Positions 1 to 7,924 of a stretch of 33,788 nucleotides of DNA are shown here, piece by piece (the stretch's first letter is position 1; each line of letters opens with the position of its first letter). This DNA is from Allolucifera butyrica (lineage in GTDB: Bacteria; Bacillota; Negativicutes; Sporomusales; UPPP01). Made by a program: the position numbers and the translations under genes. The DNA lies in NCBI RefSeq assembly GCF_900476375.1, contig NZ_UPPP01000090.1, forward strand, positions 1 through 33,788. Reading direction: 5' to 3'. The notes under the pieces are model-generated. The model worked only from the letters and a program-made list of their open reading frames with translations. It ran no database searches and was not told where the DNA came from.

Positions 1-1348
1 TATCTTCCCCCAGAATCTGTTCGATCCACGCGGCCGTATGGCTGCCCGCCACAATGGCGCCATGTCCGTGGCGGAAATAGTTATTGAAAATCCAGGCATT
101 TTGGCTAGCCGTTTCTTTTTGGCTGGCGGCGCCCAGACCGGCGGCAAAATTCATGCAGTCGTCGCCGGTGTCAAAAACGTTATTAAATACGGTCAGGCCG
201 TTGCCGTGAATAAATTCAATTCCGTCGCCATTGTTGCACTGAAATGTTTTAAACATAACGCCGGCGACCGTAACGTTGTTGCAATGGATATTGACGACGG
301 TGTGATTGGCGGGATTGACGGCGGTAAACCCCCCGTAATATACATTGTTTACACCTCTAAGGGTAATCAGATTGGACCTTCTGGGATAGGCCGACTTAAA
401 AGTAAGGCCCGTATCCATCAATTTCATAACCTGGGCTTTAGCCAGAATGCCGATATTTAAAACATGGTTGGGATTCAGGCTGCCGTCTTTATTCGTGCTA
501 TTTTTAGCCGCTGCATACACCGGCAATTCCGGCTGCTGCGGGTCAACGCCGATTTGGCGCCAGCCGTTGCCGTCAATAGTTCCCGCGCCGATTATACGGA
601 TGTTAGCCAGACTGCCGTGGTCGGGTGCCTGGGCGTTAATCAGCGAATAGAAACGTTCGTCGGTGGAGTAGCTGTACAATAAATAATGATACGGATAATC
701 ATCTGGGTTTTCAGACCCCAGCAGGGTTGCGTCTTTGGCAATTTCTAAAGTCATATTGCTTTTTAACCAAATCGCGCCGGTTTTAAAGGTTCCTGCAGGT
801 ACCAGAACTTTGCCGCCGGCAGTACAGGCATTGATTGCCGCTTGAATGGCTTTCGTATTTAGGGTGGTCCCGTCGCCGACGGCGCCGTAGTCAACAATGT
901 TAAATATCCGGGGGCTGGCTGTTGTCGATTGGATTACGCGGTTGCTGTCCGGCGATTCCCGGCCGTCCCGGTAAACGGCTCTTACTGTAAATGTGTAAGC
1001 CGTAGAGGGTTTCAGCCCTGTAACGGTGTAATTGTGCAGCGATATTTTTTGAGCCCTGCTATTGCTGCTGTCGGCGTAGAATTGGTCAATATAGGGCTTG
1101 GCCGGTGAGCCGGCGTTTTCATTGGCCGTGCCGATCCGTTTACCGTTTAAATAGATATTGTAATCTATAATCGAAGCATAGTCTGCCGCTTTTTCCCAGG
1201 TAAGGGTAATGCTTTTTTCGTCAAAGGCCAGGGCGGGAACTTTTAAATTCTGCGGTGGAAGCAGGGGGGCTGCGGAAGAGGTTTTAAAGGTGCCGCCCAG
1301 TGAGATCAGTATTACCGCCAGAATAACTACGAGCATCGTTTTGGGCAT
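1..1348 (-). CDS. Secreted polygalacturonase, GH28, with N-terminal FnIII domain (3' end outside the window)
   Basis: Reading the minus strand from an ATG at 1348 gives 449 open codons that run off the left edge. Residues 1-27 form a signal peptide ending near SSAA. Residues about 30-135 look like a fibronectin type III domain (LTWEKAADYASI; YTVTGLKPSTAYTFTVRA). From about residue 149 the GH28 beta-helix begins with DYGAVGDGTTLNTKAIQ. Key GH28 motifs are visible: the catalytic DD pair at D396-D397 (TGDDCMNF) and the GHG motif at 428-430 (FRHGHGAIVAGS). The RIK motif would fall beyond the edge. The FnIII-GH28 layout resembles exo-poly-alpha-galacturonosidases of the PehX type, so exo action on (oligo)galacturonate is likely but not proven. 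AAGGAGTG precedes the start. It lies 178 bp downstream of the porin gene on the same strand. It is the only pectin depolymerase here with a clear signal peptide. Confidence 0.9.
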   Translation of the reverse strand, partial: MPKTMLVVILAVILISLGGTFKTSSAAPLLPPQNLKVPALAFDEKSITLTWEKAADYASIIDYNIYLNGKRIGTANENAGSPAKPYIDQFYADSSNSRAQKISLHNYTVTGLKPSTAYTFTVRAVYRDGRESPDSNRVIQSTTASPRIFNIVDYGAVGDGTTLNTKAIQAAINACTAGGKVLVPAGTFKTGAIWLKSNMTLEIAKDATLLGSENPDDYPYHYLLYSYSTDERFYSLINAQAPDHGSLANIRIIGAGTIDGNGWRQIGVDPQQPELPVYAAAKNSTNKDGSLNPNHVLNIGILAKAQVMKLMDTGLTFKSAYPRRSNLITLRGVNNVYYGGFTAVNPANHTVVNIHCNNVTVAGVMFKTFQCNNGDGIEFIHGNGLTVFNNVFDTGDDCMNFAAGLGAASQKETASQNAWIFNNYFRHGHGAIVAGSHTAAWIEQILGED

Positions 1349-1460
1349 TCTTTATCACTCCTTTATTTTTCAGGATCCCAGCCGGACAGGACATTAAGAA
1401 CGGTAAATTTTTTTGCCTTTTTGGCCAGGATCCATTTTCTTGTTGCGCTTGTGTGGAGAA

Positions 1461-1496
1461 TAAACTAAAACCGCCGCATACGGCGGTCTTAGTTTA
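1461..1496 (-). terminator. Hairpin between porin and GH28 genes
   Basis: TAAACTAA-A-ACCGCC pairs with GGCGGT-C-TTAGTTTA around a 6-nt loop, giving a 14-bp stem with one mismatch. It lies 31 bp beyond the porin stop codon. On the minus strand it is followed by TTCTCC rather than a strong T-run. It may be a weak terminator or a stability hairpin between the two genes. Confidence 0.55.
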
Positions 1497-1526
1497 TGGG
1501 ACCGGAGACTGCTTTCGCCGGAGCCT

Positions 1527-2891
1527 TTAGAAGAAGAACTCCACCTGGGTGCGCAGCCATTTTTCGTGGACCGGATCCGAGCCATTAATATCTTTGGATT
1601 GCAACCAACGGGTCGACCAGAGAATATCCCTGGCGGGGACATATTTGTAAACGATTTGCCAGCCGCTGCGGCCAACTTTATTGTTTTTAATATCAAAAGT
1701 CGATTTTATATATGACTGCGCTTCAATTCTAACATAATCAAAGGAAGCCGACCAGGAACCGGGAACTGCTTTATTAATGGTTTTGTAGGTTAAATCTAAA
1801 TTATAGCCGGTGTTATCGCTATCTCTGTCAGAGCGTGCATAATCGGCGCCAAAGGACCAATCTTTGGCAAATCTATTTTTAAAAGCCAGTTCATAAATAT
1901 TGGTTGGTGTATAGGAAGAATTGGCAGAACAGGTATGCCAAAAACCGCCGTATAAATCAGTCGCTTTGCTAACCGGATATTTTAGGTTCACTTGCCAAAA
2001 GTTTATACCGTTATAATTCGTACCGGAATCGGCCGGATTAATGAAGGTATCGTTAATACCTCTGTCATCCTTCCAGCTTAAACCGGTGTCGTCATATATC
2101 GTCGACAAGTGATCGGGTTTAGCATACGTAACATTTACTTTTAATAGATTGCCAAAACTGTAAACAGCACCGGTATAATAGTCGTTCATAACCATACCGT
2201 TGATGGCGCCGCCCTTGTCCCTGCCGACTTTCAGTGTGCCGAAGCCCAGAGGACCATAAGCATACAGACGAGTGATATCGAACTTGCCATCTGTGTTTTC
2301 CTGGCCGCCTCGTGGCTGACCGTTCGCGTCTTTGGCGCCCGCCAGGCGGACTAATGTATTCCAATTGCCGCCCATTTTCGAAGTGCCTGTCAGTTCAAAA
2401 TAGTAGGAAGTATCCCTGGCCATACTGCGGGAGTCTGTGGTGTAGTCCCCTTTTGCGTTCGTATGGTCGGTTTTGTGGTCATAGCGGATACGGACAGTAC
2501 CGGTTACCTTGAAGTTGCCGATTTGATTTTGCATATCTTTTACCTGCGTTTCCAAGGCTTTTACGTGGACACCAAGGTTTATCAGCTCACTACGGAATTC
2601 CGCTTCCAATTTGTCAATTTCCCCTTTGTTTTGGGCATCCGCTTTTTCCCAATTGTACATTGCCTTTGCCGTTAACTCAGCCAGTTCATATCTGGTAGCG
2701 GGTTTATCACCGCGGAAGTCTCCGGTGCCATAACCGTCGATAAGACCGGCCTTTACCAGTTTTACGATGGATTGATAGGCCCAGTGGTTCGTTGGAACGG
2801 TAGCAAAAGGATTATTCTCCGCCGCTAAGGCGGCGCCGGTAATACTGAGGATGAATATAACCGTTAAAGTGAAAATCAGAGCCTTTTTCAT
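1527..2891 (-). CDS. SLH-domain outer-membrane porin (OmpM-like)
   Basis: This is a 454-aa outer-membrane protein. Residues 1-23 are a signal peptide (MKKALIF...ALA). Residues 27-80 form one SLH domain (NHWAYQSIVKLVKAGLIDGY, then the TRYE motif at 67-70), which in Negativicutes binds polyamine-modified peptidoglycan. Residues about 85-125 form a coiled coil. From about 127 to the end the chain alternates polar and aromatic residues as in a beta-barrel and finishes with FFF, a C-terminal aromatic typical of outer-membrane proteins. The start is placed at 2891 because TTAGGAGGAGG lies just upstream. An in-frame GTG at 2963 would add 24 residues before the signal peptide and is less likely. The secreted GH28 gene follows on the same strand, so a role in uptake of pectin oligomers is an inference. 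Confidence 0.9.
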   Translation of the reverse strand: MKKALIFTLTVIFILSITGAALAAENNPFATVPTNHWAYQSIVKLVKAGLIDGYGTGDFRGDKPATRYELAELTAKAMYNWEKADAQNKGEIDKLEAEFRSELINLGVHVKALETQVKDMQNQIGNFKVTGTVRIRYDHKTDHTNAKGDYTTDSRSMARDTSYYFELTGTSKMGGNWNTLVRLAGAKDANGQPRGGQENTDGKFDITRLYAYGPLGFGTLKVGRDKGGAINGMVMNDYYTGAVYSFGNLLKVNVTYAKPDHLSTIYDDTGLSWKDDRGINDTFINPADSGTNYNGINFWQVNLKYPVSKATDLYGGFWHTCSANSSYTPTNIYELAFKNRFAKDWSFGADYARSDRDSDNTGYNLDLTYKTINKAVPGSWSASFDYVRIEAQSYIKSTFDIKNNKVGRSGWQIVYKYVPARDILWSTRWLQSKDINGSDPVHEKWLRTQVEFFF

Positions 2892-3021
2892 ATACTTCCT
2901 CCTCCTAAATATTACGCTCATCGGTTGTTTGAGCATCCGTGTTTCCTCAAATCCGTTTGCCACCTCCTTTTCCTGATTCAGCCCGCTTCGGCGTAAGAAC
3001 GCTGGACTTTATCTATCGTTT

Positions 3022-3050
3022 ATTGTAAATAGCCGGGAACGGACAGTGAA
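3022..3050 (-). promoter_or_regulatory. Probable promoter of the SLH porin gene
   Basis: On the minus strand TTCACT (-35), a 17-nt spacer and TACAAT (-10) form a sigma-A-like promoter. It predicts a leader of roughly 120 nt before the porin ATG. That leader contains a second strong SD-like block, AAAAGGAGG near 2970, which has no well-placed start codon. Confidence 0.5.
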
Positions 3051-3100
3051 TTAAATATATTGGGACGAGTATTTGATATTTTTAGATATTTCCAAAAATC

Positions 3101-3142
3101 AAAAATGCCTGAACAATATCCGATTATTGTTCAGGCATTTTT
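3101..3142. repeat. Perfect 18-bp inverted repeat, terminator-like, with no adjacent gene
   Basis: AAAAATGCCTGAACAATA (3101-3118) pairs perfectly with TATTGTTCAGGCATTTTT (3125-3142) around the 6-nt loop TCCGAT. The A-run and T-run give it the shape of a bidirectional intrinsic terminator. The nearest plus-strand gene begins at 3332 and the porin promoter is at 3022-3050 pointing away, so no coding gene ends here. The rest of 2892-3331 holds only the two promoters listed. Confidence 0.75.
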
Positions 3143-3274
3143 AGTTTTCGGGACTACCAGTTCTATTGGTGACGGTTGGATTTTTCAATTTCCGTGTCAA
3201 CTTTTTTATTGTCAAGCAGGAATTTTTACAATTGCCTCAGAAGAACTATTGTTTTAATTACCATATATTGCATA

Positions 3275-3303
3275 TTGACCCTTTAATTTACAGAATATAC
3301 AAT
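3275..3303 (+). promoter_or_regulatory. Promoter of the small XRE regulator gene
   Basis: TTGACC (3275-3280), a 17-nt spacer and TACAAT (3298-3303) lie 28 bp upstream of the ATG at 3332. The match to the sigma-A consensus is good (5/6 at both hexamers). Confidence 0.6.
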
Positions 3304-3331
3304 AATTTTACTGGCGGAATAGAGAGGGATA

Positions 3332-3517
3332 ATGACATTGCGGATAAAGGAATTGAGACAAGCGAAGGATTTGTCTCAGAGAGAATTAGCGGAGTTAGCC
3401 GGAGTTCCGAAGAGCACCTTGGGTGAAATTGAATTATATTTGAGATTGCCTAGACCGGAGTATTTAAAAAGAATAGCCAGGGTTTTAGGAGTTTCCATTA
3501 ACGACTTATGGAAGTGA
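3332..3517 (+). CDS. Small XRE-family HTH regulator (61 aa)
   Basis: The protein is almost entirely one Cro/CI-type helix-turn-helix domain (LRIKELRQAKDLSQRELAEL, then the recognition helix VPKSTLGEIE), ending IARVLGVSINDLWK. It has no ligand or oligomerisation domain, as in single-domain regulators of prophages and toxin-antitoxin or restriction loci. GAGAGGG precedes the ATG at 3332. It sits at the left end of a phage-like island and points toward a broken ORF at 3648. No toxin-like partner is recognisable next to it. Confidence 0.8.
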   Translation: MTLRIKELRQAKDLSQRELAELAGVPKSTLGEIELYLRLPRPEYLKRIARVLGVSINDLWK

Positions 3518-3647
3518 GGCGGTTTCATGAGATATGAATATGGCGTTAATTAACCGGCCGAAAAGCCGGGTGTTCGGAATTTGCAGCTAAAAAAGTAAAG
3601 GAGTACAACGGCAAAATGTAATTATTAAATACAAAGGTGGGGTTCCC

Positions 3648-3785
3648 GTGTATCACGTATATGACTTTAACGGAGAAATTAAATGGTTGTTAACTAAAGA
3701 TGGTGAATACTGGGTGGACCATTTATATCTCGTCGAGTTTTTGCAATTTATGGAAACACGGAAAACTTTATGCAAAGAAGAATGA
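3648..3785 (+). pseudogene. 45-codon phage-type remnant, possibly the N-terminal part of an antirepressor
   Basis: An open frame starts at GTG 3648, 7 nt after AAAGGTGG, and encodes 45 aa (begins VYHVYDFNGE, then DGEYWVDHLYLVEFLQF). The pattern of a short strand, an acidic turn and a W-x-D-H helix start loosely resembles Bro-N antirepressor domains, but I cannot confirm it. Coding-like sequence continues upstream: KVKEYNGK sits in another frame and VIIKYKGG in this one, meeting at the AAAATG near 3613-3618. This suggests a longer gene broken by a frameshift and truncated at its 3' end. It is either a short live ORF or, more likely, a decayed gene. Confidence 0.4.
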
Positions 3786-3803
3786 ATGTTTAATTTTCCT
3801 CAA

Positions 3804-4175
3804 TTATTTTTTGTTTTCGCCCGCTAAAAGCTCAATCATTTTTTCTAATGTTTTTGGAGATATTCCGCTTTTTTTAGCCTTTTCACTTAACACAATGTAA
3901 GGAACATTATCGTCGGAAAAGATAAATTTGCGCGTTTCTTCCGGCATGTTAGGTAACAACTCTGTTGGCAATACCGCATCATCAATATAAAAATATTCTT
4001 CTTTCACTTTTAATCCCTGGCACAACCTTTCTACGGTTGCCGGCCGGGGATTTTTTTTGTTGTTTTCGATGTCCGAAAGAGTAGATTGACTAATTCCTGT
4101 CAATTCGACTACATCGAGCATACTGAGGCTTTTTGCCTTGCGAAGCTGTCGTAACTTATCGCCCTGAAATTTCAT
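3804..4175 (-). CDS. CI-like XRE transcriptional repressor of the phage-like island
   Basis: This is a 123-aa protein with an N-terminal XRE helix-turn-helix (residues about 4-60: KLRQLRKAKSLSMLDVVELT, recognition helix ISQSTLSDIENN) and a C-terminal part with no LexA-type peptidase motif visible. The start at 4175 is chosen because TTAGGAG lies 8 nt upstream; an in-frame GTG at 4184 sits too close to that site. It is transcribed divergently from the genes at 4466-5180, and the space between them holds several TATCGCTA-type sites, one spanning a whole promoter. This is the lysogeny-switch layout of Cro/CI phages and integrative elements. Confidence 0.85.
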   Translation of the reverse strand: MKFQGDKLRQLRKAKSLSMLDVVELTGISQSTLSDIENNKKNPRPATVERLCQGLKVKEEYFYIDDAVLPTELLPNMPEETRKFIFSDDNVPYIVLSEKAKKSGISPKTLEKMIELLAGENKK

Positions 4176-4191
4176 GTTCCACACTCCTAAA

Positions 4192-4346
4192 ATAGCGATA
4201 TAACTATCTTTTTTATTTCGCTAATAATATATTCATACCTTTTCGTAAATAGCGGTAATTCTAGGGAAATAAGTCAAATATGTATTGATTATATCGCTAG
4301 AAGTGATATAATCAAACCATGACGTAGCGGCTTCATATCGCTTAAA
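4192..4346. promoter_or_regulatory. Repressor operator cluster and rightward promoter
   Basis: A near-perfect palindrome covers 4286-4314: TGATTATATCGCT pairs with AGTGATATAATCA, with one mismatch, centred on 4300. It coincides with a promoter, TTGATT (4285-4290), a 16-nt spacer and TATAAT (4307-4312), so a bound repressor would cover both hexamers. Related sites, built on TAGCGA or its complement TCGCTA, occur at about 4192-4200 (ATAGCGATAT), 4213-4227 (TTATTTCGCTAATAA), 4249-4256 (AATAGCGG) and 4335-4343 (ATATCGCTT). The leftmost ones lie just upstream of the repressor gene and suggest autoregulation. Confidence 0.7.
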
Positions 4347-4465
4347 GTAATAAAAATGGACTGATACGTGTTTGTGCCAGGAGGTGAGCGGGTTAATATT
4401 CTTGGGCTGCGCGGGAATGTCTAGGCATGGTAGAGCATTTTTGCAAAGGAGGCGTTTGGGGAGAG

Positions 4466-4738
4466 ATGACGAAAGGACAAGCTAAAACAATGCTGGTTGA
4501 AGTCATTGACAACAATACGGCTGATACGTGGTGGTACGATTTTGCACAGGAAGAAAAAGGGAACCGTCAAAAAAACGGGTTGAGAGTAAAATTAATTAGA
4601 CTGACGCTGCTTGTATCACGTTTAATGCAGTCGGCGATAGAGGAACAGGGGCTGAAAAAACACAGTGCCATGAAAGATAGACCGGGTAAAGAAAAAGTTT
4701 GTAAAAGCACGGGGGGATGCACCAATGAACTTTATTAA
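4466..4738 (+). CDS. Hypothetical phage-type protein (90 aa)
   Basis: I do not recognise this family. The product is basic toward the C-terminus (MKDRPGKEKVCKSTGGC) and has a helical middle (RVKLIRLTLLVSRLMQSAIEE). The start is uncertain. ATG 4466 follows AAAGGAGG at a long spacing of 13 nt and GGGGAG very closely; an in-frame ATG at 4427 has no evident binding site. It is the first gene after the operator-controlled promoter, and its end overlaps the next gene by 14 nt, so the two are probably co-transcribed. The role may be early phage regulation, which is context only. Confidence 0.6.
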   Translation: MTKGQAKTMLVEVIDNNTADTWWYDFAQEEKGNRQKNGLRVKLIRLTLLVSRLMQSAIEEQGLKKHSAMKDRPGKEKVCKSTGGCTNELY

Positions 4739-5180
4739 AGAAGCTGAAAATATCTTATTGCATTATAATGACTTGCATAGAAGCCTGACTAATATAGAGA
4801 AACAGATCACTCAACTTGTTACTATTTCGCGGCCCAAGGAATTGTCGGCGATAACCCTGGAGGTAACAGGGATACCTGCCAAACGGGTTGATGAAACTCT
4901 TAATATTTTATATACATTACAGACTTTGCAAGAATGCAAGGAAAGAACGATAGGCGAGTTTGCCAAAATTAATAAAGTGCTGGAAGATATGGGCAAGGAA
5001 AAGGGCTGTGAACTATACGGCAAAGTATTAAGATCATGGTATATTGACAAACTGGCGAAAGAAGATATCGCTGAAATGATTGGCTATTCTACCAAACGGA
5101 GTGTGTATGATCTACGGGACAAGGCGATACGGAAATTTGCCGTGATGATGTTTGGGATCAAGGCGCTAGAGGTTTTATAA
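4725..5180 (+). CDS. ArpU/RinA-like phage transcriptional regulator (sigma region 4-like)
   Basis: This 151-aa protein has an N-terminal helical half and, at about residues 105-140, a helix-turn-helix of the sigma region 4 kind (DKLAKEDIAEMIGYSTKRSV, then YDLRDKAIRKF). That layout resembles late-gene activators of Gram-positive phages (ArpU/RinA-type or DUF1492-type). Such genes usually sit at the end of the early region just before packaging genes. Here no terminase follows; a terminator and then a GH51 gene do, so the phage seems to have been deleted from this point on. It overlaps the upstream gene by 14 nt. Exact family membership is uncertain. Confidence 0.65.
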   Translation: MNFIKEAENILLHYNDLHRSLTNIEKQITQLVTISRPKELSAITLEVTGIPAKRVDETLNILYTLQTLQECKERTIGEFAKINKVLEDMGKEKGCELYGKVLRSWYIDKLAKEDIAEMIGYSTKRSVYDLRDKAIRKFAVMMFGIKALEVL

Positions 5181-5272
5181 TGGGGTCGGCCGTCTTTCTT
5201 ATTTGCAAAAAAAGTATACGGACAAGCCCGAAAAACCGGTTTATAATGATAGTGTGAGTAAATGGCTAAAGG

Positions 5273-5301
5273 CCGCTTATCAGTTGATAGGCGGTTTTTT
5301 T
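5273..5301 (+). terminator. Intrinsic terminator after the phage-like operon
   Basis: CCGCTTATC pairs with GATAGGCGG (one G-T pair) around the loop AGTT and is followed by seven T. It separates the phage-like genes from the GH51 gene. Confidence 0.85.
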
Positions 5302-5414
5302 GCAGCCATTTTTAAATTGGAGCCGGTATACAGGAAAAACAAAAGTTGATAACAAGAGTTCCTTGGCTATACCGGTTTCGAAAAAGCGATTCAAAAATTA
5401 TGGAGGTGCTTCAC

Positions 5415-7874
5415 ATGGCGTGCAATCAAGAATTACCGGCTGCATTGGAATTAAAGATCGATGCAGAGCATCCGGGAATAAACATCAGTCCGAATCTGTA
5501 TGGAATCTTTTTTGAAGATATTAACCATGCAGCGGATGGCGGGCTATATGCAGAATTAATTCGAAACCGTTCCTTTGAAGAGGCAACAATACCAAAGTAC
5601 TGGTCCCTGTCACTGACGGGAACGGCTGAAGGCACGATAACCCTTGACAGTGATAATCCACTTAATAGTGCTCAGTCGAAAGCGCTCCGCGTTGATGTAA
5701 CAACAGCAGATCCGGCTGGAAGCGTCAGCATAGCCAATGAAGGGTATTGGGGAATCAGAGTAACAGCAGGAAGCCAGTATTATTTATCATTTTTTGCTAA
5801 AGCCAGCAGTGAATTTACAGGAAAAATAACAGTCAGTCTGCAGAGTGCCGACGGACAAGCTGTTTATGGACAGACGGCAGTATCAGGTATAGGCACGGAT
5901 TGGCAAAAATATACTACCACGATTGTTGCCAATGGAACGGATTCCAATGCAAGATTTGTTTTAGCGTTAAACACCGTAGGGTCAGTATGGTTTGATGTAG
6001 TTTCATTATTTCCGCCAACCTTTAATAACAGACCTAATGGACTTAGACAAGACCTTGCCACGATGGTCAAAGAGATGAAGCCTCGCTTTGTACGGTTCCC
6101 GGGAGGGTGCTTCGTTGAAGGGGATGTCATGGCGAATGCCTTCCGGTGGAAAAATACTATCGGTAAGATCGAGGCAAGACCGGGACATCAAAATCTTTGG
6201 GGGTATCGCACCACAGACGGTATGGGTTATCACGAATTCCTGCAATTCTGTGAAGACCTGGGGGCAGAACCGCTTTATGTAGTAAATATTGGCATAGCCC
6301 ATAAAGATAACATATCTCTGGATGAACTGGATTCCTGGATACAGGATGTTCTCGACGCGATAGAATATGCCAATGGAGATGCTACGACACCCTATGGCGC
6401 GAAGAGAGCAGCCAACGGTCATGCTGCGCCTTTTCATCTTAAATATATTGAAATCGGTAATGAAAATAATCAATATGACAGCCAGGACAACCGCAGTAAT
6501 CTCTATGGCGAGAGGTATATACGGTTTTATAAGGCGATAAAGGAAAAATATCCTGAAATATATACGATAGGCAATGTGGAAGCGTGGGGTACGGATACAC
6601 CTTCCTGGCAGTATTCCTATCCGGTGGAAATCGTTGACGAGCACTATTACCGAAGTACCCAGTGGTTTATAAATAATGCGCACAAGTATGATAATTATGA
6701 CAGAAAAGGTCCCAGAATTTATGTCGGAGAATATGCAGTTACTACAAATCTTGATTGCGGCAAGGGAAATCTGAACGCAGCGTTAGGCGAAGCAGTTTTC
6801 ATGACAGGGATGGAAAGAAATTCGGATATAGTAAGAATGGCTTCTTATGCGCCGTTATTTGTTAACGCAAATGATAGAACCTGGAATCCGGATGCGATTG
6901 TTTTTAATAGCTCCAGAGTCTATGGTACCCCCTCGTATTATGTGCAAAAAATGTTCAGCAACAACATAGGTAATATATTTCTTCCCACGACACTAACCGG
7001 TTTTAACCGCATTGCTCCTGCAGCCAATAAAATTATTGGGAAAATAGGAATTGGAACCTATAACACCGCAGTAAAATATGATAGCGTTGTCGTTACGAAT
7101 CAGAGTGATGATCGTATTCTACTATCGGACGATTTCCCGGCTAATGTAACGAATTGGAGCGTGAAAAGCGGTACATGGAGTCTGTCCTATAATGAAACGG
7201 ATACGGCTTCAACACCGGGAATGATTGTTGCGGGCAGTAGTGACTGGAGTAATTATACACTGACCCTCAATGCGCAAAAAATCAGCGGCAAGGAAGGCAT
7301 GATGATTTACTTTGGCTATATAGACGGCAACAATTTCTACGATTTAAACCTTGGCGGCTGGAACAATACACTGCATGCGATACAAAAAAATAACAATGGG
7401 AACACTGCCATTCTTACAAGCACTGCGGGAACAATCACTATCGGTCAGACCTATCAGATTAAAGTGGTGGTCTCCGGGGCTAATATCAAAGCCTACCTTG
7501 ATGATGAATTATTATTTGACGTGACCGACTCATCGCCATTAAAGCCGGCCCAGCACGATCCACTCTATTATGTTACCAGTAAGGATACGGCCACAGGCGA
7601 TATTATCATCAAAGCTGTAAATCCCAACGAGGAAGCGAAAAAAACGATGATAAACGTAGTGGGGAAAGTCAGGATTTTAAGCGGGACAGCAAGTGTGCTT
7701 ACTTCAGATCGGGTTACCGATGAAAACTCGCTTGCCTGCCCCACGAAAGTAGTTCCGGTTGACAGCCAAATTGCAGGTGTAGGTGGAGCAACAAGATTCA
7801 ACTATACATTTTCCCGGAATTCAGTAACTGTTTTGCGCTTGAAAACCCAAGTTCATGATGTAAGCACAAACTAA
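5415..7874 (+). CDS. Alpha-L-arabinofuranosidase, GH51, with carbohydrate-binding and LamG-like insertions
   Basis: This 819-aa enzyme should remove alpha-L-arabinofuranosyl residues from arabinan or other pectic side chains. The N-terminus (ISPNLYGIFFEDINHAADGG) and the FPGGC motif are typical of GH51. The acid/base is E350 (EIGNEN) and the nucleophile E439 (YVGEYAVT). Residues about 70-200 form a CBM4/9-like beta-sandwich between the N-terminal strand and the barrel. Residues about 567-702 form a LamG/concanavalin-like domain that interrupts the C-terminal GH51 beta-sandwich, which resumes near LYYVTSKDTATGDIIIKAVN. ATG 5415 is chosen because GGAGG lies 8 nt upstream; an ATG at 5346 would add 23 unrelated residues. 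There is no signal peptide, so the enzyme should be cytoplasmic unless exported by another route. It follows a phage remnant and is co-oriented with two pectate lyases. Confidence 0.93.
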   Translation: MACNQELPAALELKIDAEHPGINISPNLYGIFFEDINHAADGGLYAELIRNRSFEEATIPKYWSLSLTGTAEGTITLDSDNPLNSAQSKALRVDVTTADPAGSVSIANEGYWGIRVTAGSQYYLSFFAKASSEFTGKITVSLQSADGQAVYGQTAVSGIGTDWQKYTTTIVANGTDSNARFVLALNTVGSVWFDVVSLFPPTFNNRPNGLRQDLATMVKEMKPRFVRFPGGCFVEGDVMANAFRWKNTIGKIEARPGHQNLWGYRTTDGMGYHEFLQFCEDLGAEPLYVVNIGIAHKDNISLDELDSWIQDVLDAIEYANGDATTPYGAKRAANGHAAPFHLKYIEIGNENNQYDSQDNRSNLYGERYIRFYKAIKEKYPEIYTIGNVEAWGTDTPSWQYSYPVEIVDEHYYRSTQWFINNAHKYDNYDRKGPRIYVGEYAVTTNLDCGKGNLNAALGEAVFMTGMERNSDIVRMASYAPLFVNANDRTWNPDAIVFNSSRVYGTPSYYVQKMFSNNIGNIFLPTTLTGFNRIAPAANKIIGKIGIGTYNTAVKYDSVVVTNQSDDRILLSDDFPANVTNWSVKSGTWSLSYNETDTASTPGMIVAGSSDWSNYTLTLNAQKISGKEGMMIYFGYIDGNNFYDLNLGGWNNTLHAIQKNNNGNTAILTSTAGTITIGQTYQIKVVVSGANIKAYLDDELLFDVTDSSPLKPAQHDPLYYVTSKDTATGDIIIKAVNPNEEAKKTMINVVGKVRILSGTASVLTSDRVTDENSLACPTKVVPVDSQIAGVGGATRFNYTFSRNSVTVLRLKTQVHDVSTN

Positions 7875-7897
7875 ATGAAGGATAGGATTGACTGCCA

Positions 7898-7924
7898 GGG
7901 GCTGCCTCATTTTGAGACAAGCCC
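7898..7924 (+). terminator. Hairpin after GH51
   Basis: GGGGCT-GCC-TCA pairs loosely with TGA-GAC-AAGCCC around a short T-rich loop, followed by CTTATTCTATT. The stem has mismatches in the middle, so termination may be partial. The stretch 7925-8208 has no convincing gene. It holds the left arm of an inverted repeat (8120-8168). Confidence 0.5.

Noticed and set aside
38..682. Three overlapping plus-strand open frames at the left edge (38-460, 447-650, 464-682)
   Set aside because: They lie opposite the GH28 gene, which has clear motifs on the minus strand; the plus-strand translations show no recognisable domain or ribosome binding sites.
4384..4485. 33-codon GTG frame overlapping the start of the phage-type gene
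   Set aside because: The AGGAGG directly abuts the GTG, leaving no spacing for initiation, and the product is unrecognisable.
6006..6683. 225-codon minus-strand frame inside the GH51 gene
   Set aside because: It is antisense to a well-supported catalytic domain and its translation has no family features.
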